Origin: Neoechinorhynchus agilis
Lineage: Eukaryota; Acanthocephala
Assembly: GCA_051530055.1 (NCBI GenBank)
Contig: CM121342.1
Location: forward strand, 6,572,001-6,636,000
Direction: 5' to 3'
DNA: 64,000 bases
How positions within the stretch are numbered: position 1 is the first letter of the stretch; each line of letters starts with the position of its first letter. The notes under the pieces were generated by a model. That model saw only the letters and a list, made by a program, of their open reading frames with translations, had not been told where the DNA came from and made no database searches. Below are positions 23,450-36,200 of this stretch, piece by piece. Both the position numbers and the translations under genes were made by a program.

Positions 23450-26400
23450 ATGTCGGAAGATGCTGAATACCTTGAGTTTCTTTGGAAGGCTGGTTGTTAC
23501 GACATTGTTCAAAACGAGTACCCAGGTCACCAGGCCAAAGAATTAGAAAGATTTGGTATTGGTGGTTCACCGAGTCAATCACTGGATCCGACGACGGACA
23601 CTGCATCGGCAGATAATGACGAAGCCTGGATACCACCCAAGTCGAATTGTTACACTGAAAATAGGCCGGTAGTGTTCAGACGAACGCGACCAATGAAGAA
23701 GTGTCCATATTGTGAAACTGCCGTTGGTTCAAGGAAGAAGCAATGTCCTGATTGTAAAGGAATATTCCAAACTCCTGTTAGAATTGACCCTGCAAGCCTT
23801 GAAACTTGTTGTTTGTTTGTTAGTGGCCATTTCTACAGAAAAGGGAAGAAGATTAAGTGTAGCGTTGGTCACTACACTACATTGTTAATTTATCAAATGA
23901 TCTAAAAGTTTATTCAAGTAAGAAACGATGTGCTGGATATCATTGCCGATGCTTTATAGTTGCTAATGAACACTTTGCCAAATGCTATAATCCTTGTTGT
24001 ATCAAAGAAAACGTAACTGAATCATGTTGTCATGTGAAAGATGCGTTAAATTCGAGTGTAATCGGAGTTCCACTCTCAATCAATTTGAGTGCATTGTGTT
24101 CGTTAACAAACTGTAAAGAGATGTTGGAACAATTGAAGCAATGTATTTGTCTTGGACGAAACCGGACTCCAGTTGTTCAACAGATTTCTGATCGAGCTTT
24201 TTGCGTTGTCTCGGATCCAGACGAAACCGCAACCGGTCTACCATTTGTTCATACGATGTTCAGACCGCCTAGCCATCGAGCCGTACGAAATGCTCCAGTC
24301 TCACAATTGTACTATGTGTTCAGTTGCGAATGTTCAGGGCATCAAGAATGGTTGAAGAAAAATAAATCCGTCAGGGATGAAAAACTTCGGTGTAAACATT
24401 ACTATCTCACAGTCGCTGCTATACTATCCTCTTCGAGAATGATGAAAGCTTATAATGTTTCAGGAGTCATGTCGTCGCTAAAAAGAAACCCTGGAAATTT
24501 AATCAATTTAACTCTTGGAGAAACAGAAGTAGAAAACATACAGGACGCTATGATTAAACGACAAAATAGATCTAAATTTAAAGAAATGACTGTACGAAAG
24601 ATCGTAACATCCAGATTGGAAAATATTAGATTGCCCCACTTATGTGTTACATGGCATTTCAGTGATTGGTTCATGTATATAATTTGTTCAATCAATGATG
24701 CTGTTACGCTGGTAACAAAGCCAAAGTGGTATCAATTGTGCTTTACGGCTCCTAATAGTTTTGCGCTTTCGTTGTCCGAACGAGCTAGGCAATCGGTTTT
24801 CTCATCATGATCGCGTTCTTTTTTTTATCGAATTTATTACCCTTTTTTCAAAAATCTTAAAAAACAAACGGGGTTTGGGTCGCTTTTGGAGTATTTATAT
24901 AAAAATTGTTCAATACACCGAAAAAATCAATTAAGGCCACATTTCAAAAAAAAAGTATTAATCATATCGGAATGGTAAGTTTTGATTTGTATAGTAAAAA
25001 TTATTTTTTATTCGAGAAATATTTCGACGGTGAAAAAATCTTTTCGTCTTATCGTTTATTGTAAATTAATCTCCAAGGATTTTCTCTCAGAAATCAATAT
25101 CAGAATTACTTGTGGTGAAAAATAGTCGGCCGGTTAAAAATCATTTTATTATTCGAGAAATATTTCGACGGAGAGAAAATCTTTTCGTCTTATCATTTAT
25201 TGTAAATTAATCTCCAAGGATTTTCTCTCAGAAATCAATATCAGAATTACTTGTGGTGAAGAATAGTCGGCCGGTTAAAAATCATTTTATTATTCGCGAA
25301 ATATTTCGACGGAGAAAAAATCTTTTCGTCTTATCGTTTATTGTAAATTAATCTCCAAGAATTTTCTCTCAGAAATCAATATCAGAATTACTTGTGGTGA
25401 AGAATAGTCCCGGTTAAAAATCATTTTATTATTCGAAAACGAAACTTTCCTTATTTGTAAATTAATCCCAAGGATTTTTCTAAATCAATATCAGAATTAC
25501 TTGTGGTGAAAATAGTCGGCCGGTTAAAAATCATTTTATTATTCGAGAAATATTTCGACGGAAAAATCTTTTCGCAGAAATATTTCGACGGGAAAAAATC
25601 TTTTCGTCTTATCATTTATTGTAAATTAATCACCAAGGATTTTCTCTCAGAAATCAATATCAGAATTACTTGTGGTGAAGAATAGTCGGCCGGTTAAAAA
25701 TCATTTTATTATTCGCGAAATATTTCGACAGAGAAAAAATCTTTTCGTCTTATCATTTATTGTAAATTAATCTCCAAGGATTTTCTCTCAGAAATCAATA
25801 TCAGAATTACTTGTGGTGAAGAATAGTCGGCCGGTTAAAAATCATTTTATTATTCGCGAAATATTTCGAAAGCGACGAAATCTTTTCGTCTTATTTATCA
25901 TTGTAAATTAATCTCCAAGGATTTTCTCTCAGAAATCAATATCAGAATTACTTGTGGTGAAGAATAGTCGGCCGGTTAAAAATCATTTTATTATTCGCGA
26001 AATATTTCGAAAGAGAGGAAATCTTTTCGTCTTATTAATCATTGTAAATTAATCTCCAAGGATTTTCTCTCAGAAATCAATATCAGAATTACTTGTGGTG
26101 AAGAATAGTCGGCGGTTAAAAATCATTTTATTATTCGAGAAATATTTCGACGGTGAAAAAATCTTTTCGTCTTATCAATTATTGTAAATTAATCTCCAAG
26201 GATTTTCTCTCAGAAATCAATATCAGAATTACTTGTGGTGAAGAATAGTCGGCCGGTTAAAAATCATTTTATTATTCGAGAAATATTTCGACGGTGAAAA
26301 AATCTTTTCGTCTTATCATTTATTGTAAATTAATCACCAAGGATTTTCTCTCAGAAATCAATATCAGAATTACTTGTGGTGAAGAATAGTCGGCCGGTTA

Positions 26401-28535
26401 AAAATCATTTTATTATTCGAGAAATATTTCGACGGTGAAAAAATCTTTTCGTCTTATCATTTATTGTAAATTAATCTCCAAGGATTTTCTCTCAGAAATC
26501 AATATCAGAATTACTTGTGGTGAAGAATAGTCGGCCGGTTAATCATTTTATTATCCGAAATATTTCAAGAGAGGAAATCTTTTCGTCTTATTTATCATTG
26601 TAAATTAATCTCCAAGGATTTTCTCTCAGAAATCAATATCAGAATTACTTGTGGTGAAGAATATCGCCGGTTAAAAATCATTTTATTATTCGCGAAATAT
26701 TTCGAGAAAATTTTCTTATTAAAGATTTTCTCTCAGAAATCAATATCAGAATTACTTGTGGTGAAGAATAGTCGGCCGGTTAAAAATCATTTTATTATTC
26801 GAGAAATATTTCGACGGTGAAAAAATCTTTTCGTCTTATCATTTATTGTAAATTAATCACCAAGGATTTTCTCTCAGAAATCAATATCAGAATTACTTGT
26901 GGTGAAGAATAGTCGGCCGGTTAAAAATCATTTTATTATTCGCGAAATATTTCGAAAGAGAGGAAATCTTTTCGTCTTATTTATCATTGTAAATTAATCT
27001 CCAAGGATTTTCTCTCAGAAATCAATATCAGAATTACTTGTGGTGAAAAATAGTCGGCCGGTTAAAAATCATTTTATTATTCGAGAAATATTTCGACGGA
27101 GAAATCTTTTCGTCTTATCATTTATTGTAAATTAATCACCAAGGATTTTCTCTCAGAAATCAATATCAGAATTACTTGTGGTGAAGAATAGTCGGCCGGT
27201 TAAAAATCATTTTATTATTCGAGAAATATTTCGACGGTGAAAAAATCTTTTCGTCTTATCATTTATTGTAAATTAATCTCCAAGTTTTCTCTCAGAAATC
27301 AATATCAGAATTACTTGTGGTGAAGAATAGTCGGCCGGTTAAAAATCATTTTATTATTCGAGAAATATTTCGACGGTGAAAAAATCTTTTCGTCTTATCA
27401 TTTATTGTAAATTAATCACCAAGGATTTTCTCTCAGAAATCAATATCAGAATTACTTGTGGTGAAGAATAGTCGGCCGGTTAAAAATCATTTTATTATTC
27501 GCGAAATATTTCGACAGAGAAAAAATCTTTTCGTCTTATTTATCATTGTAAATTAATCTCCAAGGATTTTCTCTCAGAAATCAATATCAGAATTACTTGT
27601 GGTGAAGAATAGTCGGCCGGTTAAAAATCATTTTATTATTCGCGAAATATTTCGAAAGAGAGGAAATCTTTTCGTCTTATCGTTTATTGTAAATTAATCT
27701 CCAAGGATTTTCTCTCAGAAATCAATATCAGAATTACTTGTGGTGAAGAATAGTCGGCCGGTTAAAAATCATTTTATTATTCGCGAAATATTTCGAAAGA
27801 GAGGAAATCTTTTCGTCTTATTAATCATTGTTTTGTAAGTCTTTTTAATACTTACATATTTAAGAACTTACGAAACAATGATTGATAAAGCGATGATTCC
27901 TCTGTTTCGAAATATTTCGTGAACAATGAGTCAAAAAATTTTAATTTTCCTTCCATCAAATTCGACCAAAATAAAAGACTCTTTTGTTGTTGTAAGGAAA
28001 CGTAGTACTTAAAGCAATTTCTTCGATATGATGAGAATCGATGTGTGAACAGCTACAACTGAGACGAGGGAACCTTCGTCTTTTATCAGATACAATACTA
28101 AAAACTCAATGGCGATTTGAAAAAATAGACCAAATGTACAAGTTTTTCAACACTCCTACCTGTTCGATAAAACCATTTCGGTATTTCCATGGCCCAAAGA
28201 ACAAAAGTTATCACAAATACAAGGAGATAAAAAGTGAAGAATTGGGAAATTATATTGTTTCTGGCAATCGAATCATCCGAGTCAAGTTATCGATCGATGT
28301 AGAAAAAACTCCTTTTACTTGTAGTCTATTAGAATTTAATGGATCCTGTCGAGACCTATTAACCGTTTGTTTTCAATTTTATGTACGATGGGAAATCATT
28401 AATCTCGAGCAGAATGGATGCGTTGGATATGCGGATCATCTCAATGATCAGGATATTGAAAATCACGAGGAACATGTAAAAGCACAGATTGATAGAAAAG
28501 AACTTCGGAGAACGTTTGATCAGCACTTCGGATAA
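23450..28535 (+). CDS. C2orf42: C2orf42-family zinc-ribbon/SWIM-like protein
   Basis: Three exons: 23450-23818, 23863-24795, 28053-28535; both introns are phase 0 and the product is 594 aa (human C2orf42 574). Intron 1 is 44 nt (GTTAGT...TGTAG). Intron 2 is 3.26 kb, starts with a weak GTTTTC donor and is mostly satellite. A zinc ribbon KKCPYC...QCPDC lies at residues 84-102, as in the human RKCPRC...KTCG. Then come NDLKVYS (human SDLQVYS), a CxC...CxH pair (CECSG...CKHYY; human FCSC...RCIHFF), HFSDWF (human SFQDWL), and TILKTQWRFEKIDQ in the last exon (human TFSKYTWHITNILQ). The molecular role of the family is unknown; zinc binding is inferred. CGTTAG directly precedes the ATG. The gene converges on the LIN-41-like gene. 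Confidence 0.85.
25005..27835. repeat. Intronic satellite in C2orf42, about 142-bp unit, about 20 copies
   Basis: Units carry ATTCGAGAAATATTTCGACG, CTTTTCGTCTTATCATTTAT, CCAAGGATTTTCTCTCAG and GAATAGTCGGCCGG. Two subtypes alternate irregularly: CGACGGTGAAAAAATC and CGAAAGAGAGGAAATC. The array fills most of intron 2 of the C2orf42 gene. Confidence 0.95.
27823..27884. repeat. Hairpin at the end of the satellite
   Basis: AATCATTGTTTTGTAAGT (27823-27840) faces ACTTACGAAACAATGATT (27867-27884), 17 of 18 positions paired, with a 26-bp AT-rich loop. It marks the exact right edge of the array. Confidence 0.7.
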
Positions 28536-28794
28536 CGACGCGTGATTGAGCGAACCGATATTATACTTTTGTCTATCAAACTTGTTAAATTTCGCAATTT
28601 CAATTTGGTGCTTGTTTGTAGCGAACACACAGGCTATTTTTTGATTAAGGTCCCAAAATAATCCACCTCTGAAACATGAAGATTTCTCGAGGTTACTTTT
28701 GAACACAAAAAGTTAAGAATTTTAAGCGTTTGGAGCAGAAATATTGTATTTTTGTGTTTATTTAGGTCTATACACTCGAGATGAGGAATCTTCA

Positions 28795-29945
28795 TTTAAA
28801 GAAAAAGAATGCATTCAAAAAATCGATTGTATCAGTCATGTAAGTTGAGAAAACTTTTAATTTCGTTCAGGTAAGCGATTTAAAAATAACAACAAATCTA
28901 ACCATCCAAATTCAATCTGTATTTCAAAAAAAAGAATGCATTCAAAAAATCGATTGATTGTATCAGTCATGTAAGTTGAGAAAACTTTTAATTTCGTTCA
29001 GGTAAGCGATTTAAAAATAACAACAAATCTAACCATCCAAATTCAATCTGTATTTCAAAAAAAAGAATGCATTCAAAAAATCGATTTTATCAGTCATGTA
29101 AGTTGAGAAAACTTTTAATTTCGTTCAGGTAAGCGATTTAAAAATAACAACAAATCTAACCATCCAAATTCAATCTGTATTTCAAAAAAAAAGAATGCAT
29201 TCAAAAAATCGATTTTATCAGTCATGTAAGTTGAGAAAACTTTTAATTTCGTTCAGGTAAGCGATTTAAAAATAACAACAAATCTAACCATCCAAATTCA
29301 ATCTGTATTTCAAAAAAAAGAATGCATTCAAAAAATCGATTGATTGTATCAGTCATGTAAGTTGAGAAAACTTTTAATTTCGTTCAGGTAAGCGATTTAA
29401 AAATAACAACAAATCTAACCATCCAAATTCAATCTGTATTTCAAAAAAAAGAATGCATTCAAAAAATCGATTGATTGTATCAGGTAAGCGATTTAAAAAT
29501 AACAACAAATCTAACCATCCAAATTCAATCTGTATTTCAAAAAAAAGAATGCATTCAAAAAATCGATTGATTGTATCAGGTAAGCGATTTAAAAATAACA
29601 ACAAATCTAACCATCCAAATTCAATCTGTATTTCAAAAAAAAGAATGCATTCAAAAAATCGATTGATTGTATCAGGTAAGCGATTTAAAAATAACAACAA
29701 ATCTAACCATCCAAATTCAATCTGTATTTCAAAAAAAAGAATGCATTCAAAAAATCGATTGATTGTATCAGGTAAGCGATTTAAAAATAACAACAAATCT
29801 AACCATCCGAATTCAATCTGTATTTCAAAAAAAAGAATGCATTCAAAAAATCGATTGATTGTATCAGTCATGTAAGTTGAGAAAATTTTAATTTCGTTCA
29901 GGTAAGCGATTTAAAAATAACAACAAATCTAACCATCCGAATGCA
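28795..29945. repeat. Tandem array between convergent genes, 129-bp then 96-bp units
   Basis: About five longer units (127-132 bp) are followed by four 96-bp units that lack the GTCATGTAAGTTGAG...TTCGTT segment, then a last long unit. All contain AAGAATGCATTC, AAAATCGATTG and CAGGTAAGCGATTT. Because 96 is a multiple of three, both strands stay open across the short units; the two long frames here are artefacts. It lies between the stop of C2orf42 and the stop of the LIN-41-like gene. Confidence 0.9.
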
Positions 29946-30060
29946 TTCACCGATAAAGATTGTATTTTAGTTAACTAATTTCGACACGATTTGAGATGGA
30001 CTTTACAAACACACAGAGTTGTCCAACACAAAAAAGGGAGTATATATCAACGAATAATGG

Positions 30061-31980
30061 TTAAAATTTGAGAATCCTGTCATTTCCGAAATCAACGACG
30101 AGCAAATACCCGAGCGGCGATTTGCATACCCCACAGGGTCTATCCATTTGATCACATCCACCGGATCCAATTTTCCCGAATACATGTTTTAAACCTCCGT
30201 TTTGGTTGAATATTTGAATTCGGTAGTTCCTGGAGTCGGCAACAATGATATCTCCATTTGTATCGACTTCAACACCTTGCGGTCTTCTCAAGTACCCTGG
30301 AGAACTTCCTTCTCCACAGATAATTCTGAGAAATTTCAAGGATGAATCAAGTACAAGAATCTGATGTTTCTCGAAATCTGTCGAAACAACATGATTATTC
30401 GGCGTGAATGCTACTCCTCGTGGATAAAAGGGTTTCCTTTTCGATGAACGTCGTTCATTGTATTCAGATATAAACAAACCGTTTCGATCGAATAGTTGAA
30501 GACGCAAATTTTTGGTATCCGTTATAACGAATTGACTGTTTTCATTCACAGCGATATCCCATGGATAATTGAATTGTCCTCTGCCGGATCCTTGGCATCC
30601 GAACACTACGATGGGCTCAAGGACTACACCGTCGTGTTTTTTAAGCGCCGTCATCGATATAAGTCTCGCAAATATGTCACTCATTGAAAATATCTGAATT
30701 CTGTGATTATCTTTGTCACAAACCAAAAGACGTCCAAGGTTATTGTCACATGCAACACCAGAAGGACGGTTAAATTCCCCAGCAGCAATTCCAATTCGTC
30801 CAATCGAAACAAGAAATTTTAAATTGGGATTCAACATTTTCACATTATGGTTGCATCGATCAGCAACAAAGACGTAACCGTCTTGATGGCAGCAGATTCC
30901 CCATGGACGAGCATATATCGACGACCAGTTTTGCTTACGGCCAGACGAAGACTCACCGTTTGATGTTGATGCTGCATTGTTGTTGTTGTTGAACGGACTC
31001 AAAACTCGATGATTTTGTATGTTTTGTGTTTTTCGTTGATTTTTAACATCAATAACAAATGGTGTTCCGTGTAAGTTTTGACCGTTGATATTGACGACCA
31101 ATAAATGTTTCCCGATACGATTAAAAATCAAACAAATCAAGTAAGTTCCATTGTTGTTATCGATGACATCAATAACAGAATTACTCCTTTTATCCAATTT
31201 CCCTTCTTTTGATACCAATTGGACAGAAGCATCAATTACGTCTCCTCCACTCTGTACAACACAACCGAAATGATCTTTTACTTGAATGATCGCCTTAACT
31301 TTTGATCGAATTTTCACATTACAAAAATCAGCATGAACAAGAGAGCTTTTTGGTCCACAACCTGATCGAGTTTTTGTTGATCCATGAAGCAATAACTGGT
31401 GAATTTGTTTTTTTGAAGAACTCGACATTGAATTGACAGAAAATCTCAGCATTTCCAACAACATCGTTCGCTTTGTTTTAGCGAGCTTTTCAACATTCTC
31501 TTCAATATCGACAAACGTTCCAATAAGTGTAGTGGCCATCAAGGTAAACTCCTTTCTGATACTTTCCTTAGTGCTTTCCTCTAACCTATTCACCTCTGAC
31601 ATCAATTTAAGATACTCTTCAGTCAATAGAGAACAATGAGTGCCATTATCATCATGATTGGTCATATCGTTGGCTAAGGTTACATAATGATGAGATGAAT
31701 GAGTGCTCAAGGCACAGTTTATACAGCATAAAGTTTTACATTCGGTACATTGAAAAGGAAGAGATATTGGGCACTCGCAGATTTCATTTCGTTTGTTTCC
31801 CATTGGAGTTTGCGTAGAACTAAAGGAATCGGGAATTTGAATGTGTGGTGAGGTAGCCGGTGTTGTAAATTCCATGGGATCGAGAGTATAGGTCCTTTTT
31901 ATCTCAGGAATTGAATAATCAATCTCCGGGGCATGTACTTCCTTGACAAAAGAAGAAAAAGAGTCGTAGCGAATGTTCAT
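30061..31980 (-). CDS. lin-41: LIN-41/TRIM71-like filamin-NHL RNA regulator
   Basis: This family binds target mRNAs through its NHL propeller and represses them in developmental timing and stem-cell control. I start at the ATG at 31980 (MNIRYDSF); the upstream frame lacks another ATG. After an unstructured N-terminus come a B-box-like zinc site (CTECKTLCCINC...HSSHH, about residues 78-98), a coiled coil (about 120-190), a filamin/Ig-like domain (about 215-320), an Asn/Ser linker, and six NHL repeats from about 360 to the end. The last blade ends VVDFGNDRILKF, nearly the TRIM71 ending. No RING finger is visible; it is either lost or in an exon I cannot identify upstream (31981-33250). A GATGCAG acceptor-like site lies 10 bp before the ATG. 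Confidence 0.85.
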   Translation of the reverse strand: MNIRYDSFSSFVKEVHAPEIDYSIPEIKRTYTLDPMEFTTPATSPHIQIPDSFSSTQTPMGNKRNEICECPISLPFQCTECKTLCCINCALSTHSSHHYVTLANDMTNHDDNGTHCSLLTEEYLKLMSEVNRLEESTKESIRKEFTLMATTLIGTFVDIEENVEKLAKTKRTMLLEMLRFSVNSMSSSSKKQIHQLLLHGSTKTRSGCGPKSSLVHADFCNVKIRSKVKAIIQVKDHFGCVVQSGGDVIDASVQLVSKEGKLDKRSNSVIDVIDNNNGTYLICLIFNRIGKHLLVVNINGQNLHGTPFVIDVKNQRKTQNIQNHRVLSPFNNNNNAASTSNGESSSGRKQNWSSIYARPWGICCHQDGYVFVADRCNHNVKMLNPNLKFLVSIGRIGIAAGEFNRPSGVACDNNLGRLLVCDKDNHRIQIFSMSDIFARLISMTALKKHDGVVLEPIVVFGCQGSGRGQFNYPWDIAVNENSQFVITDTKNLRLQLFDRNGLFISEYNERRSSKRKPFYPRGVAFTPNNHVVSTDFEKHQILVLDSSLKFLRIICGEGSSPGYLRRPQGVEVDTNGDIIVADSRNYRIQIFNQNGGLKHVFGKIGSGGCDQMDRPCGVCKSPLGYLLVVDFGNDRILKF

Positions 31981-33258
31981 CAATAGTGATCTGCATCTCA
32001 ATTAACAACTCCCTTCTTATGTATACCGAGTGATCTTGTGCAAATATAAACGCTCAATGACTATTTCTTTTTGCAAAAATCTAGCTTTTCAATACAAAGA
32101 CTTTTTTGAACGTTCTATTTAATCGCCTCAATCACTATCCCTTGCTCCAGAACAAACGATAGGACTTCCCGTTTAGAAGTGTTTTGCTAAAGAAAATTTT
32201 TTTTGATCTGACATTTAAATTAAGGACTGAGAGGAAGGAGAGTAAACATTGTAACTCAAATTTAGTTTTTTATATCAAAAACACGCTCATTTTATATTGC
32301 ATTTGTGGTGGTTGAAGAGTGAATTATATGCGATTTTTATGGCGTTCAAAGTTGCTTTTAAGTTTTCTGTAACATCAACTTTTAGTCGATCTTAAACTAC
32401 AATGAGAACTTGCTACCATTTTGAACAACGTAAAAATGGAAATATTATCGATAAATTTCGATTGGCTTTATTTCGAGTAATTTACGCGGTTCAAACAAAT
32501 GTTTTAAATTTCGAACAGGATTCTGTTCGAACTTTAAAACCTCTCAATTTCTCAATAAAATTCACGGCTGTTAAATCGTAGGGAGAGCAGCAATAGCCGC
32601 TGATGATCGCAAAAGGACTCTCTTTAGCATTGATCTAGATTTGTTTCTGAGATTTCCGATATCTGCTATAGTTCTTGAGTTATTCGTCCTTCAAGTTTTA
32701 TACAAAAATCCTTGATTATTAATATCAAAACATCAATACTTCTGTGAGGTAGAAAAGCGAGATATCTATTGGAACTTTCGCTCGCGGAAGCATTGGATTG
32801 GTAATCGTAAGGAGGGGACAGTCAAGCCTCCTCATTGTTTTGGAGGACGTTGAAGAAGGAGAAAATTCTGGAAAGTTAGTCCAAATCCAAAACATTTGTT
32901 CTTAATTACGTAAATTGCTAAAATAAAGACAATAAAAAATTAAACATGCGATTGAGAAATCAGTCGACAATTCACTAACTGCCCAAGCCTGATTTTTAAA
33001 CCATTACATGCAAATCAGTCGATTTCGCCAACTCGTTTATGTAGTTACTTTGTCCAATTTTCGATAAAAATGTTGTTTTTCAATCACTTTTTGAGGAAAT
33101 GCCTCGAGTCACATTAAAAAAATCGTAAAAGAAGATCGTAAATGGAATGAACGTGGTTAAACGGAGATTTCAAACGTGGCAAAATCTTACAATTTATATG
33201 CTGTAAGTGGCGGTATAAAACGGGAATCTTTCTACATGGTCTAAATTAAAAGGTTAAT
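31981..33258. other. Gene-free stretch between divergent genes
   Basis: About 1.3 kb of AT-rich DNA between the divergent LIN-41-like and double-CRD genes, probably holding both promoters. I see no repeat, RNA gene or exon that I can support. Confidence 0.45.
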
Positions 33259-36200
33259 ATGATGAACTTTCTATTATTTATCTTCCTTGCAACGGTCCGG
33301 CTAAATGAAACGACAACCAACATAAGCAAGTTGCAACTCCATTGCTACATCTGAACTTATTTGTCGATATTTAGCGTGTATCTCGTTTCAGCAAACTACA
33401 GATTGGTCAAGAAAAGGGCAATGTTCATCAATTGTAGCATGGAAGGATGTTTTCGACTCTTCTAATATAATTCAAAAAGTACTTGAACCGTATTTCCAAA
33501 TTCGTCCAAGCTATCAATGCTCATTCGACCCAATCGAGCTCAATCTTATGCTTTGCTCTCTTATATATCCATCTTGCAGCGTCAACAACACCATTGCCAA
33601 AGTCAAACTTCCATGCAAATCAACTTGCTTCGGTTAGTTTAAATTCTATTTTTTTTAAACTAAAAGTTCGCTGGTCTATATCGTAGCCTTGTGTTCTGTT
33701 AAGAGTATTTTTCCAATTTCCAATCACAAATACTACTTGGAAGCTCTCTTTTTTAAAAATATTCCATTTTCAATCGTCTAAAGCGCTTCAAATCATTCGT
33801 TGCGAATCGCGCTACACACTATTTTCTCCTACTCTGCTTTTCAACATTTTCGACTCTGATCTGCTCTATTTTTTGTCATCGTTTTCCCCTGGATATAAAA
33901 TATTTTATTGAAATATTTCTCGAGGACGGTTCGTGCCCCAATCAGTCAATATGAAAAGGTTTTTGAACTGGAATGAAGCTCTCTCAGAAACTTTTTAGTG
34001 TTCAATGAACAGAAAGTTCAACGAAACGCTTTATTTGAGATGTTTGGTGATTATAATCCCGGATATAAAATATTTTATTGAAATATTTCTCGAGGACGGT
34101 TCGTGCCCCAATCAGTCAATATAAAAAGGTTTTTGAACTGGAATGAAGCTCTCTCAGAAACTCTTTAAGTGTTCAATGAACAGAAAGTTCAACGAAAACG
34201 CTTTATTTGAGATGTTTGGTGATTATAATCCCCGGATATAAAATATTTTATTGAAATATTTCTCGAGGACGGTTCGTGCCCCAATCAGTCAATATGAAAA
34301 GGTTTTTGAACTGGAATGAAGCTCTCTCAGAAACTTTTTTGTGTTCAATGAACAGAAAGTTCAACGAAAACGCTTTATTTAAGATGTTTGGTGATTATAA
34401 TCCCCGGATATAAAATATTTTATTGAAATATTTCTCGAGGACGGTTCGTCCCCCAATCAGTCAATATAAAAAGGTTTTTGAACTGGAATGAAGCTCTCTC
34501 AGAAACTTTTTAAGTGTTCAATGAACAGAAAGTTCAACGAAACGCTTTATTTGAGATGTTTGGTGATTATAATCCCCGGATATAAAATATTTTATTGAAA
34601 TATTTCTCGAGGACGGTTCGTCCCCCAATCAGTCAATATAAAAAGGTTTTTGAACTGGAATGAAGCTCTCAGAAACTTTAAGTGTTCAATGAACAGAAAG
34701 TTCAACGTTTATTTGAGATGTTTGGTGATCATAATCCCCGGATATAAAATATTTTATTGAAATATTTCTCGAGGACGGTTCGTGCCCCAATCAGTCAATA
34801 TGAAAAGGTTTTTGAACTGGAATGAAGCTCTCTCAGAAACTTTTTAAGTGTTCAATGAACAGAAAGTTCAACGAAAACGCTTTATTTGAGATGTTTGGTG
34901 ATTATAATCCCCGGATATAAAATATTTTATTGAAATATTTCTCGAGGACGGTTCGTGCCCCAATCAGTCAATATGAAAAGGTTTTTGAACTGGAATGAAG
35001 CTTTCTCAGAAACTTTTTGTGTTCAATGAACAGAAAGTTCAACGAAAACGCTTTATTTAAGATGTTTGGTGATTATAATCCCCGGATATAAAATATTTTA
35101 TTGAAATATTTCTCGAGGACGGTTCGTCCCCCAATCAGTCAATATAAAAAGGTTTTTGAACTGGAATGAAGCTCTCTCAGAAACTTTTTAAGTGTTCAAT
35201 GAACAGAAAGTTCAACGAAAACGCTTTATTTGAGATGTTTGGTGATTATAATCCCCGGATATAAAATATTTTATTGAAATATTTCTCGAGGACGGTTCGT
35301 CCCCCAATCAGTCAATATAAAAAGGTTTTTGAACTGGAATGAAGCTCTCTCAGAAACTTTTTAAGTGTTCAATGAACAGAAAGTTCAACGAAAACGCTTT
35401 ATTTAAGATGTTTGGTGATTATAATCCCCGGATATAAAATATTTTATTGAAATATTTCTCGAGAACGCTTCGTCCCCCAATCAGTCAATATAAAAAGGTT
35501 TTTGAACTGGAATGAAGCTCTCTCAGAAACTCTTTAAGTGTTCAATGAACAGAAAGTATAAGGAAAATGCTAACATCTCCACCTTTGTTATCCCGGAGGA
35601 TTTTCTTTTTTTGATTAATTTCAGATTTAATAGAGAATTTTTAAATGCATTCTCGTTGGCTAAAATTGTTTCCTTTAATGTAGCTTGGTTATTTTGTTCG
35701 TCGGTATAATCTTCTTTTTTTAACTGAATATTTTCATGACTCATAATTGCAGCTTTTTAGTTCAAGTAGGAAAATTTTTTAAAATCTACATTTAAATTGT
35801 AAAAATTATATATTAATTTTCAGATAACAAATATGCCTTTTTTATTTTTAAAAACTCAATTATTGGCCCTTATCCTTTTAATTTAGCGACTTTAAGAAAT
35901 TGTTGGTCGCTCACACCTTTACTTTCATGTCATTTACTGCCAGAAGATGAATGTTTAACCATCGACGGTATTTATAAGAATTATATCTTGATCATTAAAA
36001 AAAAGGTTGACTAGATCTGAGCTTATTTCGAAGCAGACAACTTAAGAATAAAGCATCGCCCGTACTTATGGAGATGCTTGTTCCAATGGTTGAAGACGGT
36101 CACGCTCACCTTCTCTCTACCAGTGATTTTGTAGCACTTGAACGGGAACGTATCATTCAAGATATTAGAAGTCTATTCCATAAATCAGCAGGTAAAAATT

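Noticed and set aside
23300-23636. Minus-strand frames over the start of C2orf42
   Set aside because: Antisense shadows of exon 1, no domain.
29374-29875. Two overlapping frames of 140 and 165 codons on opposite strands
   Set aside because: The 96-bp repeat is a multiple of three and lacks stops, so both strands stay open; one would not expect two genes here.
10925-29945. CRISPR array
   Set aside because: The repeats are contiguous with no unique spacers and the genes are animal; these are satellites.
35512-35744. Opposed frames of 65 and 73 codons at the end of the 171-bp array
   Set aside because: They lie inside the long intron of the double-CRD gene and start within the satellite.
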